A stretch of DNA of 60,662 nucleotides from Halothiobacillus sp. (GTDB taxonomy: Bacteria > Pseudomonadota > Gammaproteobacteria > Halothiobacillales > Halothiobacillaceae): the NCBI GenBank assembly GCA_020061705.1, contig JAGUXT010000040.1, positions 1-60,662 of the forward strand, written 5' to 3'. How positions within the stretch are numbered: the first letter of the stretch is position 1; each line of letters opens with the position of its first letter. A model generated the notes under the pieces. It had not been told where the DNA came from, did not search any database, and saw only the letters and a program-made list of their open reading frames with translations. The translations under genes were made by a program, and so were the position numbers. Positions 52,475-59,956 of the stretch are shown one piece after another.

Positions 52475-53041
52475 CGGTGGGGCAATCTGCAAAAACCTGA
52501 AGTGGGGTAATATACCGCGCATCAAAGGCAAAAGGCGTGCAGAGTGTTGCAGGCCGACATGATTAAGGGTATTCGGGGGCAAAACAATTTGTCCAGCTAG
52601 GCAATGCTATGGGGTAATTTATCTTGTCTTTCCTCCTCGAAGAGACAAATATTTTTGTCCAAATTTCTTTGCTTATGCCTTGTTCCACGCTGCTATGCAA
52701 GAAGAACACTCGTAGCATGCCTAATGCTTCTATTACGTTATCCGATCGGGATAATAGCCAGCTAGTTCGTAGAGACCTTGCCAATTAACCTGCTGAAATC
52801 CAGCTAGTTATAGCAAATCAAAGTTGTTCACTAATTTTGATGGTCTGTTGTCATTTTTAGAGAGCTTGACGATCAAATTTGATGCCAAAGCGCGATTGTT
52901 TGCTCTGATGTTTTTCCTTCAACAGCAGATCGCTCTTTGAGTTCGTTCCGGACTTGGTGAGTAATGTAATCTCAACAAAAATATTTCTGATTTATTCTCT
53001 GTACATGAAGAGAACGACTTGCATAGACTTGGGGTCACACG
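52475..53041. other. AT-rich gap between uvrA and the defence island
   Basis: 567 bases without a convincing gene. The first ~100 are the uvrA leader. From about 52550 base composition drops sharply and no frame looks coding; the longest short frame (52563-52784, minus) has no recognisable motif. I see no tRNA, integrase, attachment-site repeat or clear terminator. It looks like the boundary of the horizontally acquired segment. Confidence 0.6.
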
Positions 53042-53398
53042 TCAGCCATTGAGCCGTAGCGAAATGTTAAAAGCTATCCTTTTGAGCTCTTGTTCGCATG
53101 CTTCAAACTCCCCCAGATGAGCGCGCATCAGGCTTTTCCAGAGTTTGCCGTGGTTGGGAACAGAAAAGTGCAGCAGTTCGTGGACGATCACGTAGTCCCA
53201 CAGCTCGGGTTTCAGGGCGGGCAGTTCGTCGCTGAAATTCAAATGGCCTGCGGTTGAACACGAGGCCCATTTGTTGCGCATGGGCCGCACGCCCAGCCAG
53301 ACGATCTTGACGTCCAGCTTCTCGGCCCAGTGCCGGACGCGCTGTTTGAACTCCGTCCTCTTTGAATCTGCGTCCATCTGCGAAATCTGCGGTTTCAA
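53042..53398 (-). CDS. YgjP-like zinc metallopeptidase (M48/DUF45 group)
   Basis: 118 residues. VIVHELLHFSVPNHGKLWKSL has HExxH followed by a third His and is the YgjP/WLM-type metallopeptidase signature; RNKWASCSTAGHLNFSDEL upstream of it is also conserved. These small peptidases are frequently encoded directly after hsdR in type I restriction operons; their function there is not established. The ATG overlaps the hsdR stop by 4 nt. The first ~14 codons coincide with a CTGCGTCCATCTGCGAAATC-type repeat found between genes in many bacteria, so Met8 (MDADSKR) or a later start is possible. Confidence 0.85.
   Translation of the reverse strand: MKPQISQMDADSKRTEFKQRVRHWAEKLDVKIVWLGVRPMRNKWASCSTAGHLNFSDELPALKPELWDYVIVHELLHFSVPNHGKLWKSLMRAHLGEFEACEQELKRIAFNISLRLNG
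53359..53396. repeat. Dispersed-repeat-like segment at the hsdR end
   Basis: The segment with CTGCGTCCATCTGCGAAATC and TGCGGTTTCAA begins right after the hsdR stop. I recognise it as a widely seen intergenic repeat type (ATCTGCG...ATCTGCGAAATCTGCGG); only one copy is in this window. Confidence 0.5.
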
Positions 53399-56331
53399 AT
53401 CCGGTCCGCCTTTTTCAGCAGCGTAAACAACTCCTCCACCAACGCCGTCACCCGGTCCAGTTCCTCTGTTTCCGCGAAGAGGGCGAAGGTCACTTTCTTG
53501 CGGAGTTCGCGCAGGGCGTTCTCGCTGCGCTTCCAGTTCGGAAACTCGGTGAAGGCGTGGCGAATCTTGCGGCTGACCGCCTCGGCGTTCTCAATCTTCG
53601 CGTCGAGCAGGCTGCGGTAGACAAAATAGGTCAGGCCATCGAAGGCCTTTTCGGCCTGTTCCTTCTTCCGCGTTTCATTGCCCTCCACTTCACGCAGCAA
53701 TTCAGCCAGGGCCTCGGCCGTGCTGGTCTGGCGCTGCTCGAAGCTCTCCTGTACCGCCCTCGCACGTTCCGCCATGGCAATGAGGTAAGGGTCGTCGCTG
53801 CCCTCCTCGGCCAGCTTTTCAATGCTCTTGATCAGGTTGATGACCTTGGTGCCATCCCCGCCCTGCTTGTTCTTGATCAGCTCGATGGTGTTGCCGTCGA
53901 TCGTGACCATCTCGCCCAGACCGCCCACGCCATAACTACCCACCTGCTGCTGCACCAGATAGTTGGTCTTGGCCTGAAACTCGCGATCCACCATCACGGT
54001 TCGGGTGTAGGCCTTGCGGACGACCTGATAGATCGCCGACAAGGTGCCATAGTCGTCAATGAACGGGCGCAGGAAGGCATCGGGCGAGATGATCTCGTAG
54101 AGCATCTCGATCTCTTTGTACTCCTTGAAGAACGCCTTGCGCCGCTCGGGGTCGCGGAAATGCTCGATGAGGGTGTCCACGTCCTTGTCGTTGAAGTTGC
54201 GCTCGATCAGCCCGAGGTAGTCCGGGGCCCTAGACTCCATCTTGTTCTTGAACAGCACCTTGAGCAGCTTCAGATCCTTGACGATGGCGTTGATCTCATC
54301 GCTGTCGAAGGCCAGCGCCTTTTCCAGCTTGTCGAAGATACCGACGAAATCCAGCACGAAGCCATGCGGCTTCACCATCCCCTGCGCCTCGTTCTCGTAG
54401 GGGCGGTTCACCCGGGCGATGGCCTGGAGCAGGGTGTGGTCGCGCATCGGCTTGTCGAGATACATGGCGTAGAGCACCGGCGCGTCGAAGCCGGTGAGCA
54501 GCTTCTCGGTGACGATGAGGATCTTCGGCATCTGGTCGAGCTTGCCGAAGCTCTTGCGGATCTGCCGCTCCTTCTTCGGGTCGAGGTGGAATTCCTTCAG
54601 CAGCTTGGAATCGTTGTTGCTGCCGGTGTAGACCACTTCGGAATACTCGGGCGGCAGGCCCATTTCCTTAAACGCAGCGTCGAGCGCGTGTTTGTAATGG
54701 GCGCAGGCCTCGCGGTCCACGCCGACCAGGAAAGCCTTGTAGCCCAGCGGTTCGACGTTCTCGCGGTAGTGCTCCGCGACGAATTGCGCCACTTGCTGAA
54801 TCCGGTCCTTGCCCTTGAGGAAGTTCTTCAGGTTCACCGCCCGTTCGAGAATCTTGTTCAGCTCCTCGATGTCGGCCACGCCCTCGGCTTCGGCCAGCGA
54901 CAGGAACTCCTTGTCCAGCGTCTCGTGGGGCACCAGCATTTCGTTGGGGGCGAGCTGGTAGTAGAGCGGCAGCGTGGTGCCGTCCTCGATGCTGTCGGCG
55001 ATGGAATACTTGTGCAGATAGCCCTGGTCATCCTCGCAGCCGAAGGTCTTGAAGGTGCCCTTGCCATACACCGTCTTGTCCACCGGCGTGCCGGTAAAGC
55101 CGAGGAAGGTCGCGTTCGGCAGGCCGGCCATGAGGAAGTTGCCGAGGTCGCCGCCGGTGGTGCGATGGGCTTCATCGATCAGGACGTAGATGTTCGCGCG
55201 CGTGTTCAAGTCCGCCGGCATGTCGCGGAACTTGTGGATCATCGTCACGATGATGCCCCGGTAGTCGTCGCGCAGCAGTTGGTTGAGCCGGGCGATGCTG
55301 CTGGCGTGCTCCAGATTGCCCAGGCCGAGCGCGGCGAGGTTCTTGAGCATCTGATCTTCCAACTCGTTGCGGTCGATCATCAGCAGCACGGTGGGCTTGT
55401 CCGCCCCGGGCGCGCGGAACAGCCGCTCCGCCGCCTTGATCATGGTGAAGGTCTTGCCGCTGCCCTGGGTGTGCCAGACCAGGCCGCGCGTGCGATTGGG
55501 ATCGAGGGCGCGGCCGACGGCCACCTCCACCGCGCCGGTCTGGTGCTGGCGCAGGATGTACTTGTTGAGTTCCTCGTCCTTCTCGGCAAAGACGATGTAG
55601 TCCTTCAGGAAGGCGAGCACCTGCGGAATGGCGCAGAAGCTCTTCACCTTCGTTTCTAATTTCCCGACCTCCCCGTCCTTCCAGTTGAAGATGTTCCGCC
55701 GCACCGTGTTCCAGCTCACCCCGTAGGAAAAGCCGATGGCGTCGGTGGCGGTGAAGAGCTGCTGCGACACGAACAGCTCGGGCGTCTCGCGGTGGTAACG
55801 GCGAATCTGGTCCACCCCCAGGGCAATCGCCTCGTCCTTGTTGGCGTTTTTGCACTCGATCACCAGCACCGGGATGCCGTTGATGAGAAAGACCACGTCC
55901 TCCCGCGTGCCGTAGTGGCCGTTGTGAAAGGCCCACTCCTCGGTGACTTCGTACACGTTGCGGCTCGGATCGTCGTAATCGATCAGGATCAGGTCGCGCT
56001 CGCGCTTCTCCTCATGGTCGAAGAACTTGCCCCGGTTGCGCAGATACTCGACAAATTCCCGGTTGCCGTAGATGTCGGTGTGCAGATGGCGGAACTGGCC
56101 GAGCAAAGCGCCCTCGGCCTCGGCGTAGCGCGGGTTGAATTCCCGCAGCTTGGCGTCAAGCAGATCGTCGAAGAACAGCGAGCGGTTCTTGGCGCGGTCG
56201 GCCGGCGGGACTTCCGGATCAAACCCGCGCCGCTGCTCGGCTTCCTCGCGGGGCACAAAGGTCCAGCCGATGGCCTCGGCGTAGCCGAGGATGCGGGACT
56301 GGACGGTTTTGTGTTCTCCGGGCGTGGGCAT
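53395..56331 (-). CDS. hsdR: Type I restriction enzyme, R subunit
   Basis: 978 residues. N-terminal nuclease domain with GIPVLVIECKNANKDEAI (PD-(D/E)xK core, about 150-170). Superfamily 2 helicase: Walker A WHTQGSGKTFTMIKA, motif II LIDEAHRTTGG, FLGFTGTPVDKT, and QAIARVNRPYEN. A long helical C-terminus should contact the methylase core. It translocates and cuts unmethylated foreign DNA in complex with HsdM and HsdS. It starts 2 nt after the UvrD-like gene and has no clear RBS, so it seems coupled to it. GC content is visibly higher (near 60% in places) than in the two genes before it. hsdM is not in the window. Confidence 0.96.
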   Translation of the reverse strand: MPTPGEHKTVQSRILGYAEAIGWTFVPREEAEQRRGFDPEVPPADRAKNRSLFFDDLLDAKLREFNPRYAEAEGALLGQFRHLHTDIYGNREFVEYLRNRGKFFDHEEKRERDLILIDYDDPSRNVYEVTEEWAFHNGHYGTREDVVFLINGIPVLVIECKNANKDEAIALGVDQIRRYHRETPELFVSQQLFTATDAIGFSYGVSWNTVRRNIFNWKDGEVGKLETKVKSFCAIPQVLAFLKDYIVFAEKDEELNKYILRQHQTGAVEVAVGRALDPNRTRGLVWHTQGSGKTFTMIKAAERLFRAPGADKPTVLLMIDRNELEDQMLKNLAALGLGNLEHASSIARLNQLLRDDYRGIIVTMIHKFRDMPADLNTRANIYVLIDEAHRTTGGDLGNFLMAGLPNATFLGFTGTPVDKTVYGKGTFKTFGCEDDQGYLHKYSIADSIEDGTTLPLYYQLAPNEMLVPHETLDKEFLSLAEAEGVADIEELNKILERAVNLKNFLKGKDRIQQVAQFVAEHYRENVEPLGYKAFLVGVDREACAHYKHALDAAFKEMGLPPEYSEVVYTGSNNDSKLLKEFHLDPKKERQIRKSFGKLDQMPKILIVTEKLLTGFDAPVLYAMYLDKPMRDHTLLQAIARVNRPYENEAQGMVKPHGFVLDFVGIFDKLEKALAFDSDEINAIVKDLKLLKVLFKNKMESRAPDYLGLIERNFNDKDVDTLIEHFRDPERRKAFFKEYKEIEMLYEIISPDAFLRPFIDDYGTLSAIYQVVRKAYTRTVMVDREFQAKTNYLVQQQVGSYGVGGLGEMVTIDGNTIELIKNKQGGDGTKVINLIKSIEKLAEEGSDDPYLIAMAERARAVQESFEQRQTSTAEALAELLREVEGNETRKKEQAEKAFDGLTYFVYRSLLDAKIENAEAVSRKIRHAFTEFPNWKRSENALRELRKKVTFALFAETEELDRVTALVEELFTLLKKADRI

Positions 56332-56333
56332 GG

Positions 56334-58097
56334 TTATGCGGTTGCTTCCCGAATTGCGGTAATTAGCGCTGATTCGGTGTGAGCGTATAACAGATGAACT
56401 TCACTCTTTGCCCGAGTTACCCCGACGTAGAACAAACGAGCTGCTTCCTCTATTTCATCGTCGGCAGTCGCATACTGGCTTGGAAAGTCACCGTGTTCGA
56501 GGCCGACCATTACAACCGCTTGGAATTCCAGCCCCTTAGAGCTGTGCAAAGTGATAAGGCTAATCTGATCCTTGCTTCGTCCTTGGTTGGCGAAGATATC
56601 AACAGTGAAGTGTTCGAGAGGTTTTCCCTCTTTCGTCAATGCGTAGAGATTTTTCAACGTCTCGTACTCATCAGCCAAGCCTGGCTCGGCCGCGAAAGCC
56701 TCTTTCAACGCTGATGTGTAGAGCAGGCCAATCCACTTCCTCAAAGGAATTGAACCGTCGCGATTCTCAAATAGGCAGCGAATCAGAGGGACCCTAGCCG
56801 TAAGGGCGCTTGCTTCATTCTTGAGGCCCGGACGAAGAAGTCGCCATGACTTCAAAATCTGCCCAAGTGTGACATTTCCAGTTTGCCACCCGCTGGTGCA
56901 CCAGACCGCAGCATCCGTTAAAAACTCGATCAATCGCGTGCGCTTGATGAGAACGCCGTTATCCAGCCTGAAGTAACGAAGGCCGCGCTCTTCGGCTGCT
57001 TTCGCTATCGAACTTCCCTCGCGAAATGTTCGATAAAGAAATGCGATGTCTCCGAGCTGCCAATCCGGATGATCTTCAAGCATCTTGGGAACAAGTTCGT
57101 CCAGTGCATAGCGGGCTTGTCCTTCTACATTTTCACCGACTTCATGGATCGTAATCACACCCTGCCGCCCATCATGAGACTCTGAATCCGGCGGATCATC
57201 AAGTAGGGCCTTCGACGCATCAATGATCTGCGTCGCGCAACGATAATTGAGCTTGAGGTGGATGCCTTCCACTTGAGGCATGCTGTGAAGGTCTCGCAGC
57301 AAGCTGGGCTTAGCACCAGTGAAGCCGTAGATTGACTGATCTGGATCTCCAACGGCTATGATCCGGACGCCCGCTTCCAGCATCAGCTTGCACATCATCT
57401 GGTGAAGCGGCAAACCCAGGTCTTGATACTCATCGATCACAATCACAGGAAACTTCGATCGAAGGCACTTCCGTACCCACTCAAAGCGTTCGATGATTTG
57501 AAGTCCGGCCAAAACTAAGCCGTCAAAGTCGATCAAGCCGCTATCAAGTAGTAGCCGCTCATATTCCTCAATAATCGCTGTCTGCTGGCCGTTGGATGCT
57601 TTCCATTCAGCAGAGCTCTTGTCAGGGACAGTCCTCCGAAGCCGATCAAGGCTCATTCGATACCACTTGCCCGGCGGAACCCCCTTGATGGTCTGATAGG
57701 CCTGCTTAAACAGCTCCTCGGATTTTGAGGGTGCAGCGACGGCGATTGGATTCGGAACTGCGATTCCTGCCATCGCGGCATAAGGCATCACTATTTCCGT
57801 TAACGCGAATGAATGGACTGTGGAAACAAGGATTCTGGACCGATCGTCAACACCCAGAGCATTGAGTCGACCACGGAGTTCACGGACGCATTCATTGCTG
57901 TAGGTTATGCAAGCCAGACGCTGCGGTCGCCGTATTTCCTCCTCAAGAGTGCGGGCTATCTTAATCGTGACTGTCTTCGTTTTTCCGCTGCCGGGTCCTG
58001 CGAGAATGGCGCAGTTTTCTTCAGATTCATACGCCCGCCACTGGCCTTCGTTCTCACGAAGTTCTTCGGCCGCTTCGATGTATGCCGCCGAGCTCAT
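56334..58097 (-). CDS. gajB: UvrD-like superfamily 1 helicase, GajB-like
   Basis: 587 residues. Walker A AILAGPGSGKTKTVTIKIAR (about 29-48), motif II VIDEYQDLGLPLHQM, motif III AVGDPDQSIYGFTGA, motif IV-like LGDIAFLYRT, motif V ITLHSSKGLEFQAVVMVGLE and motif VI LFYVGVTRAKSEVHLLY: a complete UvrD/Rep helicase. It is shorter than UvrD (about 720) and somewhat longer than the GajB of the studied Gabija system. Its ATG overlaps the OLD-nuclease stop by 4 nt, the usual OLD-UvrD pairing of class 2 OLD nucleases. I infer a Gabija-like defence role. The gene is nested in a type I restriction operon. Confidence 0.87.
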   Translation of the reverse strand: MSSAAYIEAAEELRENEGQWRAYESEENCAILAGPGSGKTKTVTIKIARTLEEEIRRPQRLACITYSNECVRELRGRLNALGVDDRSRILVSTVHSFALTEIVMPYAAMAGIAVPNPIAVAAPSKSEELFKQAYQTIKGVPPGKWYRMSLDRLRRTVPDKSSAEWKASNGQQTAIIEEYERLLLDSGLIDFDGLVLAGLQIIERFEWVRKCLRSKFPVIVIDEYQDLGLPLHQMMCKLMLEAGVRIIAVGDPDQSIYGFTGAKPSLLRDLHSMPQVEGIHLKLNYRCATQIIDASKALLDDPPDSESHDGRQGVITIHEVGENVEGQARYALDELVPKMLEDHPDWQLGDIAFLYRTFREGSSIAKAAEERGLRYFRLDNGVLIKRTRLIEFLTDAAVWCTSGWQTGNVTLGQILKSWRLLRPGLKNEASALTARVPLIRCLFENRDGSIPLRKWIGLLYTSALKEAFAAEPGLADEYETLKNLYALTKEGKPLEHFTVDIFANQGRSKDQISLITLHSSKGLEFQAVVMVGLEHGDFPSQYATADDEIEEAARLFYVGVTRAKSEVHLLYAHTESALITAIREATA

Positions 58098-59935
58098 TCC
58101 AACTTACCTTTCAGATAGGACAGGGCGTCAGCTATGTAGGGTGGGCACACATTGAGTTTGTCCTTCTGGAGCACGGCGGCTAAGCGCTGAGCAAAACGAC
58201 CTTTGCCTACGGAATTGATGTCCTTCAGAAGTTGTTTTGGGTCCAGAGCGTCCGGATCTTCGGCAAGTGCATTAAACCTCTCGTGGATCTTCTTATTTGA
58301 TGTGAGGTCCTTGATAGCCACAGCGAATGCCTTATGCGCACCGTTCTTGAACAGGTCAATTTCGAAGGTGAACTCGTTGACGAAAACACCATAATCTGGC
58401 GCAGCTCCCAGCACTTCTTCGAATGTAGCGTCCTCCCATTCTTCTTCGGGGAACAGGTGCAGCATGATTGAATTCACAACACGAGTCGCTCCGTAGCTCT
58501 CTTGTTGAACCTCGTCATCTGGATCGCCGTCTTCCTGACTAACTTCCTCATCAACGGGGTCAAAATCCGTGAGAACGACGAACGGGCAATTCAAACCCTT
58601 CTGTCCAAGTAGCTGAACATAGGGCCCAAAATTCGTTCCTGAAATGGAGCAAACCGTTATTCCATACTCGTCAAAATCAAAGTCGGGCTCATGAAGTCTT
58701 GCCAGTGTAGGCAACAGAAATTTCTCGGAGTCACCTTCGACAAGAATCACTCCTTTGGAAAAGAACAGCTCTCCTCGCGTCACATCGATATAGCGTTCAA
58801 GGTCCTCAATTTCGGCATTCTGAAGGTCAATTCCATGAAACGATCGTCCGACTGTATGGTCTCGTCCGGCTGAGTGCCGGAGCACCACGACGTTCTTCAA
58901 AGGTGCAACGCTTGCGATGTTGGGTGAGTGGGTGGTTAGTATGATGTTTCGAGCGGGCAGCTCCTCTTTGGCATCACCCTTTACGTTCAGATAGTTTCGG
59001 TAAATCCGACGTTGAAGATGCGGATGCAAATGAGCCTCGGGCTCTTCAATCGCCAAGAATGTGTGCTGCCGGACCCCCTCATTGACGAGATGCTGATTCT
59101 CGAGTTGCTTGAGCGCCAAATAAAGGACATTTGCTGAGCCAAGACTGGCTTCGGATACGCCCCGTTTTCCTCCGTCTATCATCAGTTGAAGAGCGCGCAA
59201 CAGTTTCCCCGGATCAGTAGGCGCGAAACCGAGGGCTGTTTCGATTGCGTGCTGATCCCCGACCATGTCGGTCAGTTGGGAGTTCACGTCATCAACGATC
59301 TTCGAGAGCTCGGGTAGTTCGGCAATTTTCTCCGTCGTCTCCTGAACTTCATCGGCGATCTCCTGGAGCGCCGATGCGTCAATGTCCGCAGCCGCACGAT
59401 CAAGAAGTGGTCGGAACGGAGAACGCGCCCAGCGCGCCAAATCTCCCTCGGCGTCCCGCAATGCCGGAAACAAGTCCATTGGCATCCATCGCCTTAATTC
59501 GTATCCGATGGAGTTTTCAACTCGCTCTCCCCCGAAAAGGATGAATTCGTAATCTGCCTCGCTGCGGGGCGCGGCTGCTAATCCCGAAATCGGTTGGAAC
59601 CGATATGTAATGCGCGCCACCATTGGGTCCGGCTTAACCAAGCTGTCGGCAAGTATTGCAAGAAGATTCTCGTTGTCCTCAAAGTCGCGAAATTCGACTG
59701 AAATCTCGATGACATCGTCTAACTTTAGTGGACGCTCTAACCCATCCCAGAAGTCGTCCAAGCGGAGCTGCCTGGCAGAGTCCGGCAACGACGGATCAAG
59801 AATCAGACGCAAGGCGAATAGAAGATTCGTTTTGCCAACCTTGTTCTCACCAAGGACTACTGCATGTTCGCCTAGCCGCACATTCAGATTTTTGAAGTTC
59901 CTGAAGTTTTTGATCTTGATTCGGCTAAGTCTCAT
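58094..59935 (-). CDS. gajA: OLD-family ATPase/TOPRIM nuclease, GajA-like
   Basis: 613 residues. N-terminal ABC-type ATPase: RLSRIKIKNFRNFKNLNVRL, Walker A VVLGENKVGKTNLLFALRLI, a helical insertion (about 190-250), a signature-like VSEASLGSANVLYLAL, Walker B HTFLAIEEPEAHLHP and switch LTTHSPNIAS. C-terminal TOPRIM (about 385-500): VILVEGDSEKFLLPTLARL and FVVLTDFDP. An acidic stretch (VDEEVSQEDGDPDDEVQQES) follows the DxD. The end GKGRFAQRLAAVL and PYIADALSYL is typical of OLD nucleases. In Gabija, GajA nicks DNA when nucleotides are depleted and works with GajB. It begins 21 nt after hsdS. Confidence 0.9.
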   Translation of the reverse strand: MRLSRIKIKNFRNFKNLNVRLGEHAVVLGENKVGKTNLLFALRLILDPSLPDSARQLRLDDFWDGLERPLKLDDVIEISVEFRDFEDNENLLAILADSLVKPDPMVARITYRFQPISGLAAAPRSEADYEFILFGGERVENSIGYELRRWMPMDLFPALRDAEGDLARWARSPFRPLLDRAAADIDASALQEIADEVQETTEKIAELPELSKIVDDVNSQLTDMVGDQHAIETALGFAPTDPGKLLRALQLMIDGGKRGVSEASLGSANVLYLALKQLENQHLVNEGVRQHTFLAIEEPEAHLHPHLQRRIYRNYLNVKGDAKEELPARNIILTTHSPNIASVAPLKNVVVLRHSAGRDHTVGRSFHGIDLQNAEIEDLERYIDVTRGELFFSKGVILVEGDSEKFLLPTLARLHEPDFDFDEYGITVCSISGTNFGPYVQLLGQKGLNCPFVVLTDFDPVDEEVSQEDGDPDDEVQQESYGATRVVNSIMLHLFPEEEWEDATFEEVLGAAPDYGVFVNEFTFEIDLFKNGAHKAFAVAIKDLTSNKKIHERFNALAEDPDALDPKQLLKDINSVGKGRFAQRLAAVLQKDKLNVCPPYIADALSYLKGKLE

Positions 59936-59956
59936 TTAATTTGAGCTCCGGCGGTT

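Noticed and set aside
52563-52784. Short minus-strand frame of 73 codons upstream of uvrA
   Set aside because: No Shine-Dalgarno, no motif, atypical AT-rich composition and overlap with the uvrA leader; too weak to call a gene.
53362-55659. Long plus-strand open frame of 765 codons opposite hsdR
   Set aside because: It has no recognisable motif, is rich in His/Val/Gln as expected for an antisense frame of GC-rich coding DNA, and lies entirely over a complete HsdR with all catalytic motifs.
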